A stretch of 14,533 bases of DNA from an uncultured Nocardioides sp. (GTDB lineage Bacteria; Actinomycetota; Actinomycetes; Propionibacteriales; Nocardioidaceae). Positions 1 to 7,261 of this stretch are shown here, in pieces. Below the pieces are notes generated by a model. The model saw nothing but the letters and a program-made list of their open reading frames with translations, made no database searches and had not been told where the DNA came from. The position numbers and the translations under genes were made by a program. The stretch is taken from assembly GCF_946885725.1 (NCBI RefSeq), contig NZ_CAMPGZ010000102.1, forward strand, positions 1 to 14,533, written 5' to 3'. How positions within the stretch are numbered: position 1 is the stretch's first letter; the number at the start of each line of letters is the position of its first letter.

Positions 1-771
1 GACCTCGCGACTCGGCAACGGCAGGGTCGGGTCGCTGCCGCGGGCGAGCTCACCGAGGGCGTGGGCGCGGCGGGCGTCGAGGGAGTCCTCACAGCCCAGC
101 TCGGCGAGCCGTGCCGCGCCGTCGGCGAGTGCGGCGTCGAGGTCGAGGGCGTCGGCCAGATCCAGGTCGGCGTCGACGTGGGCGGTGCCGTTGAAGTCGG
201 TCTGGGCGGTGTAGATGGTGACGTGCCGGCCATCAGCGGCCGCGAGCCGTTGCTGCTCGGCGGCCTCGGGGTCGAAGCGGACGAGGGCCTCTTCCACGAG
301 CCGGTCGAGCTGGGCTATGCCGACCCGGTAGGCGAACGGGGCGACGTGCCGGTCGACGTACTCGGCACCCTCGGGCGCCAGGAAGATGGTGCGCCCGGCG
401 ATGCGGCGGGCCCGCCAGGGTGCGAGCTTGCCGGCCTTGACCCGCGCCCACACCCGCGGCAGCCGGTGGACCAGCTCGAGCGCCTCTGCGATCAGCGACC
501 CGGCCGCCTCGGTCGAGATGTGCAGGACGGTGGCGAGCTCGGGCACGCAGAACTCGCCCACCTCCGGGACACCCTTTCCGGTGAACCGGGCCGGCTGCTC
601 GAACAACAACGGAGAGGACGGCTCGTCGATCTCGTGCATCGCCGCCCAGTCCGCCGCGAGCTCGAGGATGCGGATTTCGGCTCGGTGGGCAGTCGCTTGC
701 TCGGCCTGGACAGCGGTCAGCACCGCGGCGGGGGAGTCCGCCTGCTGCTCGGGTGTCTCGATCGCTGCCAT
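1..771 (-). CDS. DUF222 / 13E12-type protein, N-terminal part (C-terminus beyond left edge)
   Basis: The reading frame is open from the ATG at 771 to the left edge, giving 257 residues of an incomplete protein. The visible part looks like the DUF222 domain of the actinobacterial 13E12/REP family. It has an alpha-helical N-terminus, a stretch VPELATVLHISTEAAGSLI, and the typical WRARRIAGRTI segment around residue 120. Members usually end in an HNH nuclease domain, which would lie outside the window, so nuclease activity is inferred only. These genes are often multicopy in Nocardioides- and Mycobacterium-like genomes. A weak AGGGA lies just before the start. A LexA box 32 bases upstream suggests induction by DNA damage. 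The in-cell role of the family is not established; proposals include mobile-element-associated nuclease. Confidence 0.85.
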   Translation of the reverse strand, partial: MAAIETPEQQADSPAAVLTAVQAEQATAHRAEIRILELAADWAAMHEIDEPSSPLLFEQPARFTGKGVPEVGEFCVPELATVLHISTEAAGSLIAEALELVHRLPRVWARVKAGKLAPWRARRIAGRTIFLAPEGAEYVDRHVAPFAYRVGIAQLDRLVEEALVRFDPEAAEQQRLAAADGRHVTIYTAQTDFNGTAHVDADLDLADALDLDAALADGAARLAELGCEDSLDARRAHALGELARGSDPTLPLPSREV

Positions 772-803
772 GTCCCTATTGGATCAAGGACCACCGACAG
801 TTT

Positions 804-819
804 TCGAACGAGTGTTCGC
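804..819 (-). promoter_or_regulatory. SOS box (LexA operator)
   Basis: The sequence TCGAACGAGTGTTCGC matches the actinobacterial/Bacillus-type LexA consensus TCGAAC-N4-GTTCGA at 11 of 12 defined positions; only the last base differs. It sits 32 bases before the ATG of the DUF222 gene, in a 94-base gap between that gene and the epimerase gene, where a promoter is expected. SOS boxes upstream of 13E12-family genes are known from Mycobacterium tuberculosis, so location and neighbour agree. Binding is inferred. Confidence 0.8.
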
Positions 820-865
820 AGCGGTGAGCCTCTGCGCAGCCAGCGGTGCGGTGGGTGGTCGGCGG

Positions 866-1315
866 TCAGTGCCCGCCAGCCGGCTCGACCAGCTCCACCA
901 GCACCCCGCCGGCGTCCTTGGGGTGCACGAAGTTGATCCGGCTCCCGGCGGTCCCGCGCCGCGGCTCGTCGTAAAGCAGCCGCAGGCCGCGGTCCCGCAG
1001 GACCGCAGAGACCTGGTCGAGGTCCGTCACGCGGTAGGCGAGCTGCTGGAGACCAGGCCCACTGCGGTCGAGGAACTTCGCGATCGTGGAGGTCTCGTTC
1101 AGCGGCGCGAGCAGCTGGATGCACGAACCGGAGTCGCCGACGGCGACCATCGCCTCGCGGACGCCCTGCTCCTCGTTGGTCTCCTCGTGCACGACCTCCA
1201 TCCCGAACGCGTCGCGGTAGAACGCGATGGCCTCGTCGAGGTCGGGTACGGCGACCCCGACGTGGTCGATTGCGACGAAGAGGTGCTGCGGGATCGGCAC
1301 GGTCGTGTCAGCCAT
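866..1315 (-). CDS. mce: Methylmalonyl-CoA epimerase (VOC superfamily)
   Basis: This cytosolic enzyme interconverts (R)- and (S)-methylmalonyl-CoA between propionyl-CoA carboxylase and the B12-dependent mutase. The 149 residues are of normal length and contain two VOC modules: IDHVGVAVPDLD at 16-27 and GLQQLAYRVTDLD at 88-100. The family signatures NEEQGVREA (47-55), LYDEPRRG (114-121), SRINFVHPKD (125-134) and VLVELV (138-143) are present. By comparison with the Propionibacterium enzyme the metal ligands should be His18, Gln67, position 91 and Glu141. Position 91 is Gln here instead of the usual His, a variant I believe is common in some actinobacteria. The start is the first ATG in frame, with no strong ribosome site. 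It is divergent from the thiolase-meaB pair, which supports the methylmalonyl-CoA assignment over other VOC enzymes. Confidence 0.92.
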   Translation of the reverse strand: MADTTVPIPQHLFVAIDHVGVAVPDLDEAIAFYRDAFGMEVVHEETNEEQGVREAMVAVGDSGSCIQLLAPLNETSTIAKFLDRSGPGLQQLAYRVTDLDQVSAVLRDRGLRLLYDEPRRGTAGSRINFVHPKDAGGVLVELVEPAGGH

Positions 1316-1477
1316 GCAGGAATGGTGGGGGACGCGCCGGTGAGTCCGCGAGGGACTGTGACTTGTTCCTCACGGGTGGCGGGGGTCGCCCCCTCCCGCG
1401 CCCGTCGTCCCCGTGGGTATCGTCGGACTCGAGTGGCCCGGCTACCGTCCCGGCGCCCCACACCGTCTGACTCCCGC

Positions 1478-1483
1478 AGGAGG
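1478..1483 (+). promoter_or_regulatory. Shine-Dalgarno of the thiolase gene
   Basis: A full AGGAGG lies 5 bases before the ATG at 1489. This fixes the thiolase start and rules out the longer open frame that begins upstream. The 173-base divergent gap (1316-1488) should also carry the two outward promoters. In it I see only short GC-rich hairpins (AGTCC/GGACT at 1343-1357; G5/C5 at 1381-1393) and no convincing -35/-10 pair. Confidence 0.85.
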
Positions 1484-1488
1484 TCGTC

Positions 1489-2669
<1,181 letters not shown>

Positions 2670-2673
<4 letters not shown>

Positions 2674-3641
2674 CCCGAGGCCGTCGCGGCCAGGTCTCCG
2701 TCCCCGACCTCGTCGAGCGTGCACGCAACGGCGAGGCGCGGGCGGTCGCGCGCCTGATCTCGCTCGTCGAGGACGCCTCGCCGCTGCTCCGTGAGGTGAT
2801 GGCCGGCCTGGCGCCGTACACCGGCAACGCCCAGATCGTCGGCATCACCGGCTCGCCCGGCGTCGGCAAGTCGACCTCGACGAACGCGCTGGTGACCGCG
2901 CTGCGCGCCACCGGCAAGCGCGTCGGCGTGCTCGCGGTCGACCCGTCGTCGCCGTTCTCCGGCGGTGCCCTGCTCGGCGACCGCGTGCGTATGCAGGACC
3001 ACGCGCTCGACAAGGACGTCTACATCCGGTCGATGGCCTCGCGCGGCCACCTCGGCGGCCTCGCCTGGACGACGCCGCAGGCGCTACGCGTGCTCGACGC
3101 CGCCGGCTGCGACGTCGTGCTCGTCGAGACCGTCGGCGTGGGCCAGAGCGAGGTCGAGATCGCGAGCCTCGCCGACACCACGCTCGTGCTGCTCGCGCCG
3201 GGCATGGGCGACGGCATCCAGGCGGCGAAGGCCGGCATCCTCGAGATCGGCGACGTGTACGTCGTCAACAAGGCCGACCGTGACGGCGCCGAGTCGGTAC
3301 GCCGCGAGCTGCGCAACATGCTCGCCCTCGCCGAGCGCACCGAGGACGACTGGAAGCCGCCGATCGTGCTGACCGTCGCGCAGACCGGCCAGGGCGTCGA
3401 CGAGGTCGTCGAGAAGATCGACGCGCACCGCGCCTGGATGGAGTCGTCTGGCGAGCTCGACCGCCGACGGGTACGCCGGGCACGCGACGAGATCGAGGCC
3501 ATCGCGGTCACCGCGCTCCGGGAGCGCTGGGGCGACGTGCACGAGCGGACGGAGCTCGACGCGCTCGCGGAGAAGGTCGCCGCGGGGGACAGCGACCCCT
3601 ACGCGGCGGCGGACTCGTTGCTCGAGGCGTACACCGAGTGA
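2670..3641 (+). CDS. meaB: Methylmalonyl-CoA mutase-associated GTPase MeaB (ArgK family)
   Basis: This G3E-class P-loop GTPase guards adenosylcobalamin loading and protects methylmalonyl-CoA mutase from inactivation. The 323 residues contain Walker A GSPGVGKS (61-68), the conserved [20 protein letters not shown] (89-108), [12 protein letters not shown] (121-132), the switch segment ETVGVGQSE (153-161), [14 protein letters not shown] (176-189) and the guanine-specificity motif NKAD (200-203). The C-terminal helical arm used for dimerisation is complete. The GTG at 2670 overlaps the thiolase TGA. The frame stays open far upstream, but that stretch is antisense-like noise, and GTG 2670 gives the family's usual N-terminus. 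No mutase gene is present nearby in the window. Confidence 0.94.
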
Positions 3642-3648
3642 CCGTGTA

Positions 3649-3671
3649 GTGGTCTCGACAGGCTCGACCAC
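3649..3671. terminator. Stem-loop between convergent genes, probable bidirectional terminator
   Basis: The arms GTGGT-(CT)-CGA (3649-3658) and TCGACCAC (3664-3671) pair over 8 bp with a two-base bulge and a CAGGC loop. The element lies in the 33-base gap between meaB (plus) and the fusion gene (minus) and nearly touches both stop codons. There is no U-tract on either side, which is common for actinobacterial terminators. Its GTGGTC...GACCAC form looks like a dispersed intergenic palindrome of this group, so it may be one copy of a genome-wide repeat. Confidence 0.55.
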
Positions 3672-3674
3672 CCG

Positions 3675-5129
3675 CTAGTTGGGCAGCGCCGCGCCGAGCC
3701 GCTCCACGTCCTCGGGACCGGTGAGGTCCGGCAGCGCTGCGAACACCGTGCCGACGCCGCGCTCGGCCAGCCGGGCCCAGCGCTCGCGGTGGTCGGCGGC
3801 CGTGCCGGCGTGGTGCGCCCTGGCGTACGGCGACGCCGCGGTCCGGCCGCGCAGCCGCTCGACCCGCTCCCACGCGTCGTCGCGGTCACGCCCCACGACC
3901 GGCACGTCGAGCACCGTCACCTCCACCTCGGCCGGGTCGCGCCCGACGTCGGCGCAGTGCCGGTGCAGCACCTCGATCTTGCGGTCGAGGTCGGCGTCAT
4001 CGGCGGTCAGCCGCACGTTGCATGCGTCGCCGAGCCGCGCCGCGATCCGCAGCGTGCGCCGCTCCCCGCCGCCACCCACGACCACCGGGATGTCGTGCAC
4101 CGGCCGCGGGTAGCTCGTCGTCTCCGGCAGCGACACGCGCTCGCCGTCGTACGCCTTCGTGCCCGCCGCCCACAGCGCCCGCATCGTCTCGATGCCCGTC
4201 TCGAGAGCGTCGAGCCTCTCCCGAGCCGCCGGGAACTGCAGGCCGAACCCGCGATGCTCACGCTCCCACCATCCGGCGCCGACACCGACGAAGGTGCGGC
4301 CGCCCGACAGCACGTCCAGCGTCGCCGCGGCCTTGGCCGTGATGCCCGGCGGCCGGAACGTCGCCGGCGTGACCAGCGTGCCGAGCCGCAGCCGCGTGTC
4401 CAGGCCGGCGAGCAGCCCGAGCGTCACCCACGGTTCCGGGATCGGCTCCCACGCCGTGCCGACCTGCGGGATCTGGATCAGGTGGTCCATCAGCGCGAGT
4501 CCGGCGAAGCCGTGCGCGTCCGCGGCGAGCGCCACCTCGCGCAGCCAACCTGCCGGGTCCTCGCCCCACGGGAACCGCGACACCTGCAGCACCACGCCGA
4601 AGCCCGTCGCGGCCTCCACCGAAGCGGGCGCGGCAGCCGGGACCGCGGCAGGCGGAGCCTCCTCGGCCACGACCACGACGTGGTCCCAGCCCTCGTCCTC
4701 GAGCGCGTCGACGACCGCCTTCGCCGTCTTGACCTGTTGCGTGAGCACCGGCGCCGGCACCGGCCGGTCGCGCGTGGCGTTGCGTCGCCGACACACCTCC
4801 GGTGGTACGTCGAAAGCGACGACGACCGTCGGCAGACCGTGCCGACGACCGAGGTCGAGGTAACCGCGGCGCCGTTCCTCGTCGAGCCCGAGCGTGTCCA
4901 CGACGGTGGTCAGGCCCCGGCGCACCCGCCCGGCGACGATCTGGTCGAGCAGTGCGAACGCCTCGGTCGACGCGTCCAGGTCGTGCCGGCCGCTGCCGAC
5001 GACGCCGCGCAGCGCGTCGGAGGACACGACTTCGGCGGCGCGGTAGCGCGCCTCCGCCCACGTCGACTTGCCCGACCCGCTCGCCCCGACGAGCACGACC
5101 AGGGCCGGGTCGGGGAGGCGCTCGCTCAC
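3675..5129 (-). CDS. Fusion: polynucleotide-kinase-like P-loop domain + F420-type LLM oxidoreductase
   Basis: The protein has 484 residues and two domains. Residues 8-155 resemble the kinase module of bacterial Pnkp RNA-repair proteins. Walker A is GASGSGKST (15-23), followed by VVSSDALRG (34-42), TTVVDTLG (74-81) and VCRRRNATR (112-120). Lys21, Ser22, Asp38, Arg41 and Arg116 fall at the positions I recall as essential in Clostridium thermocellum Pnkp, so a phosphoryl-transfer activity looks intact. A Pro/Ala linker (159-170) leads to residues 175-484, a luciferase-like F420-dependent oxidoreductase with TAKAAATLDVLSGGRTFVGVGAGW (264-287; it starts at Thr264) and IPVVVGGGGERRTLRIAARLGDACN (347-371). 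Substrates of both halves are unknown. The start is GTG with a poor ribosome site, 32 bases after an upstream gene on the same strand, so co-transcription is likely. Confidence 0.85.
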   Translation of the reverse strand: MSERLPDPALVVLVGASGSGKSTWAEARYRAAEVVSSDALRGVVGSGRHDLDASTEAFALLDQIVAGRVRRGLTTVVDTLGLDEERRRGYLDLGRRHGLPTVVVAFDVPPEVCRRRNATRDRPVPAPVLTQQVKTAKAVVDALEDEGWDHVVVVAEEAPPAAVPAAAPASVEAATGFGVVLQVSRFPWGEDPAGWLREVALAADAHGFAGLALMDHLIQIPQVGTAWEPIPEPWVTLGLLAGLDTRLRLGTLVTPATFRPPGITAKAAATLDVLSGGRTFVGVGAGWWEREHRGFGLQFPAARERLDALETGIETMRALWAAGTKAYDGERVSLPETTSYPRPVHDIPVVVGGGGERRTLRIAARLGDACNVRLTADDADLDRKIEVLHRHCADVGRDPAEVEVTVLDVPVVGRDRDDAWERVERLRGRTAASPYARAHHAGTAADHRERWARLAERGVGTVFAALPDLTGPEDVERLGAALPN

Positions 5130-5161
5130 GCCGCCGAGTCTGGCAGGCGGCTACCCCAGGC

Positions 5162-5575
5162 TCACGCCTTGTCGTGGCCCTTCTCGTGGTGCTCGCGGCC
5201 TGGCGTGCGGCGGTCCTCCTTCATCCGCGCCTCGTGCAGGTGCCGCAGCCCGCCGGTGAGCGTGTCGCGGGCGCGCTGCTCGATCTCGCGGATCGCCGAC
5301 CAGTACGTGTCGTCGTACTCCTCCATGATCTGGAACGTCCACCGGCCGGGGATCACGTTGCGCCCCACGATGTCGCGCTCGATCTCGGCGGCGAGCTCGG
5401 TGTGCCCCGCCGCGCGGAGCTGCTCGACCGCGTCGCCGAGCTGGAAGTCGGCGGTGCCGGTGAGCTGGTGGAAGGTGTAGAGGTGGCCGCGGGCGCGCTC
5501 GATCGTCTCGAGGGCCTCGGTGATCTTGCCGACGGCGTCGACGGTGGCCTGGTCGTACTGGTCCGGATCGGTCAT
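5162..5575 (-). CDS. Conserved actinobacterial protein of unknown function, 137 aa
   Basis: This is a soluble, mostly helical, charged protein with no signal peptide or membrane span. It contains a first helix region (ATVDAVGKITEALETIERAR), then FHQLTGTADFQLGDAVEQL, a central GRNVIPGRWTFQIMEEYDD segment and a His/Lys/Glu-rich tail (GREHHEKGHDKA). I recall closely similar short proteins in many actinobacteria, but no function. No catalytic motif is obvious. The start is the ATG at 5575 with only a weak GGTCTCC-type leader. It precedes the kinase-oxidoreductase fusion by 32 bases on the same strand and is divergent from the membrane peptide gene, so it may share a transcript with the fusion. 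Confidence 0.8.
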   Translation of the reverse strand: MTDPDQYDQATVDAVGKITEALETIERARGHLYTFHQLTGTADFQLGDAVEQLRAAGHTELAAEIERDIVGRNVIPGRWTFQIMEEYDDTYWSAIREIEQRARDTLTGGLRHLHEARMKEDRRTPGREHHEKGHDKA

Positions 5576-5709
5576 GCCGGAGACCTACCCGCCGCGTGCC
5601 TCCTGCATGCCGCGGCGCGGTTCTGCTAGACAAGGTCCGCAGGTCTGCCGCGCCCGGGGATCGCGCCCACCTGCATGCCCCCAACCAGCCACTCGGGACG
5701 GAGCTCACG

Positions 5710-5859
5710 ATGAAGAAGGTCCTCACGATCCTCGCGATCCTCTTCGTGCTGTTCGTGGTCGCGACCGCGCCGGGTACGGCGGCCGACAGCGTGCGCTGGG
5801 TCGCGGACGCGGTCACCGCGGTGTTCAACGGCCTGCTCCAGATCTTCCAGAGCCTGTAG
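5710..5859 (+). CDS. Small single-span membrane peptide, 49 aa
   Basis: The ATG at 5710 is preceded by GGAG (5700-5703) at 6 bases spacing, so I take it as the true start. An in-frame start at 5596 would add 38 residues of unlikely composition and has no ribosome site. The peptide begins MKK and has one hydrophobic segment (about residues 4-20, VLTILAILFVLFVVATA). A short amphipathic helix, VRWVADAVTAVFNGLLQIFQSL, ends it. It could be a membrane-inserted peptide or have a cleaved signal (ATAPGTAADS). It lies 11 bases upstream of the PH-domain membrane protein and is probably co-transcribed. I recall similar tiny proteins in other actinobacteria, without a function. Confidence 0.75.
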   Translation: MKKVLTILAILFVLFVVATAPGTAADSVRWVADAVTAVFNGLLQIFQSL

Positions 5860-5870
5860 GCACGGGCCAC

Positions 5871-6395
5871 ATGGCCGGCATGGGGGGAGCCTTCGACCCC
5901 AAGATCCGCAAGCACCTGCTGCGCGACGAGGGGGAGGTCATCGTCGACGAGGTGCTGCACCACTGGGTGGTCTACATCGTCCCGGTCCTCGAGGGCATCG
6001 TCGGCATGTTCGTGTTCTACCTGTTCCTCATCGCGCCGGTGGACCTCGCCTGGTTCCCGTTCATCGCGGCGTTCCTCATCTGGGCGCACGCGGCGTACCG
6101 CGCGATCTACGAGCACATGGACCGCTTCGTGATCACCAACATGCGGGTGTTCCGCGTGCGCGGCGTGTTCTCGCAGAAGCTCGCCACCATGCCGCTCGGC
6201 CGGATCCTCGACATCACGGTCGAGAAGCCGTTCACCGGGCGGGTGCTCAACTACGGCCACTTCATCTTCGAGTCCGCCGCGCAGGAGCAGGGGCTGCGCG
6301 ACATCCGGTTCGTCGGCAGGCCCTACGAGCGAGACCTGGTGATCCAGCGCGTCGTGCAGCGGGCGGGTCTGCGCGGTCCTCGCGTCATCAACTGA
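5871..6395 (+). CDS. Membrane-anchored PH-domain (DUF304/bPH2-like) protein
   Basis: The protein has 174 residues. An acidic-basic cytosolic lead (DPKIRKHLLRDEGEVIVDEV, 9-28) is followed by two membrane spans (about 32-54 and 59-77). A bacterial PH-like domain follows, from HMDRFVITNMRVFRVRGVF (82-100) through MPLGRILDITVEKP (107-120) to IRFVGRP (145-151). This is the layout of small YdbS/YdbT-type or DUF304 membrane proteins, whose role is unclear. ATG 5871 is chosen; ATG 5880 would shorten it by three residues, and neither has a good ribosome site. It follows the 49-aa peptide gene closely. Its last codons and stop lie inside the first unit of a 14-bp tandem repeat. Confidence 0.82.
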   Translation: MAGMGGAFDPKIRKHLLRDEGEVIVDEVLHHWVVYIVPVLEGIVGMFVFYLFLIAPVDLAWFPFIAAFLIWAHAAYRAIYEHMDRFVITNMRVFRVRGVFSQKLATMPLGRILDITVEKPFTGRVLNYGHFIFESAAQEQGLRDIRFVGRPYERDLVIQRVVQRAGLRGPRVIN

Positions 6396-6437
6396 GCGTC
6401 ATCAACTGGGCGTCATCAACTGGGCGTCATCAACTGA
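6382..6437 (+). repeat. Four tandem copies of a 14-bp unit over the stop codon of the PH-domain gene
   Basis: The unit GCGTCATCAACTGR occurs four times without gaps, at 6382-6395, 6396-6409, 6410-6423 and 6424-6437. Copies 1 and 4 end in TGA, copies 2 and 3 in TGG; they are otherwise identical. Copy 1 encodes the gene's final VIN and its stop. Because 14 is not a multiple of 3, copies 2 and 3 are read in other frames, and copy 4 returns to the original frame with a second VIN-stop. Confidence 0.95.
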
Positions 6438-6442
6438 GGTCA

Positions 6443-6494
6443 CGACTTAGCCACACTTGCGCGCTACAAGCGCCAGGAGTGTTGCGATAAGTCG
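6443..6494. repeat. Imperfect inverted repeat (hairpin) before the ABC operon
   Basis: CGACTTA (6443-6449) pairs with TAAGTCG (6488-6494), ACACT (6453-6457) with AGTGT (6478-6482), and GCGC (6459-6462) with GCGC (6470-6473) around a 7-base loop, about 16 bp in all. No U-tract follows. It could terminate transcription from the PH gene, form an RNA leader structure, or be an operator for the ABC operon, whose start lies 53 bases downstream. The rest of the 152-base gap shows only the tandem repeats and a purine-rich ribosome site. Confidence 0.6.
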
Positions 6495-6547
6495 GTCCTG
6501 GCGGGAGGCTGCCGGGCGGACCTGGGGCGGACCGGAGGGGGAGTGCG

Positions 6548-7261
6548 TTGGCGGAGCTCAAGGCAAGCGAGATCACGGTGCTCGGTCCCGGTCGGGCCGT
6601 CCTCGAGGACGTCTCCGTCACCGCGTACGCCGGACGGATGCTGGCGCTGACCGGCTCGAGCGGTTCGGGCAAGACCACGCTGATGAGCGTGCTGGGCGGG
6701 CTGGTGCGTCCGCACACCGGCGAGGTGTCGTACGACGACGGCCCGGTCGGCACGCGCCACGGCGAGCCGCGGCCCGGCACCGCGCTGGTGCTGCAGACCT
6801 ACGGGCTGGTGCCGTCTCTCACCGCCGAGGAGAACATCGCGATCGCGCTGCGCGCCCGTCGCGTCGCACCCCGCCAGGCCGCCGAGCGTGCGGTCGCGGC
6901 ACTGGCGCGCGTCGGTGTCGGTGACCTCGCCGACCGGCTGATCTCCGAGCTGTCCGGTGGGCAGACCCAGCGCGTCGCGGTCGCCCGCGCCCTCGCGCCC
7001 GAGCCCGACGTGCTCCTCGCCGACGAGCCGACCAGCGAGCTCGACGAGACCAACCGCGACCTGGTCGTGGCCGAGCTGCGCGAGGAGGCCAACCGCGGCG
7101 CCGTCGTCGTGGTCGCCACCCACGACCCCGAGGTCGCCGCGATGTGCGACCACGAGGTGCACCTCGTCGACGGCCGCGTCGAGCGCGCACCCGCTCATGT
7201 CCCGCCGGCCTCCGCCGAGCCCGGCCACGAGCACGACCTGTACCGGCGGCCCGGCTCGTGA
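6548..7261 (+). CDS. ABC transporter ATP-binding protein 1 (LolD/MacB type)
   Basis: This 237-residue nucleotide-binding protein carries Walker A GSSGSGKT (36-43), Q-loop Gln83, signature LSGGQ (135-139), Walker B VLLADE (155-160), an intact D-loop SELD and the switch His192. It belongs to the LolD/MacB/FtsE-like group that powers FtsX-type permeases by mechanotransmission rather than classical transport. I place the start at TTG 6548 because a strong GGAGGGGG begins at 6534 and the predicted protein begins at the usual position. A nearby GTG (6543) is out of frame. The stop overlaps the next gene's GTG by 4 bases. The C-terminus (about 215-237) is a polar tail without known role. Confidence 0.9.
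   Translation: MAELKASEITVLGPGRAVLEDVSVTAYAGRMLALTGSSGSGKTTLMSVLGGLVRPHTGEVSYDDGPVGTRHGEPRPGTALVLQTYGLVPSLTAEENIAIALRARRVAPRQAAERAVAALARVGVGDLADRLISELSGGQTQRVAVARALAPEPDVLLADEPTSELDETNRDLVVAELREEANRGAVVVVATHDPEVAAMCDHEVHLVDGRVERAPAHVPPASAEPGHEHDLYRRPGS

Noticed and set aside
1358..1375. CRP-like half-sites TGTGA and TCAC in the epimerase-thiolase gap
   Set aside because: The spacing is 8 bases instead of 6 and the second half-site is incomplete, so chance is the simpler explanation.
3789..5480. Plus-strand open frame of about 560 codons opposite the kinase-oxidoreductase fusion
   Set aside because: It is Arg/His-rich antisense translation without recognisable domains; the minus-strand gene has convincing motifs in both halves.
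5602..5679. Ten-base direct repeat CCTGCATGCC at 5602-5611 and 5670-5679 in the divergent gap
   Set aside because: Only two short copies 68 bases apart, with no link to a promoter I can define; possible operator half-sites, but not supported.
5596..5709. Upstream ATG for the small membrane peptide, adding 38 residues
   Set aside because: It has no ribosome site, and the extra residues do not look like a protein N-terminus. GGAG before ATG 5710 and the MKK-hydrophobic start fit better.
6382..6437. The tandem 14-bp units considered as a CRISPR array
   Set aside because: The units are shorter than any CRISPR repeat and directly abut, with no spacers.
6457..6493. TTGCGC and GATAAG as -35/-10 elements for the ABC operon
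   Set aside because: The spacer is 23 bases, too long for a standard promoter, and both lie inside the hairpin.
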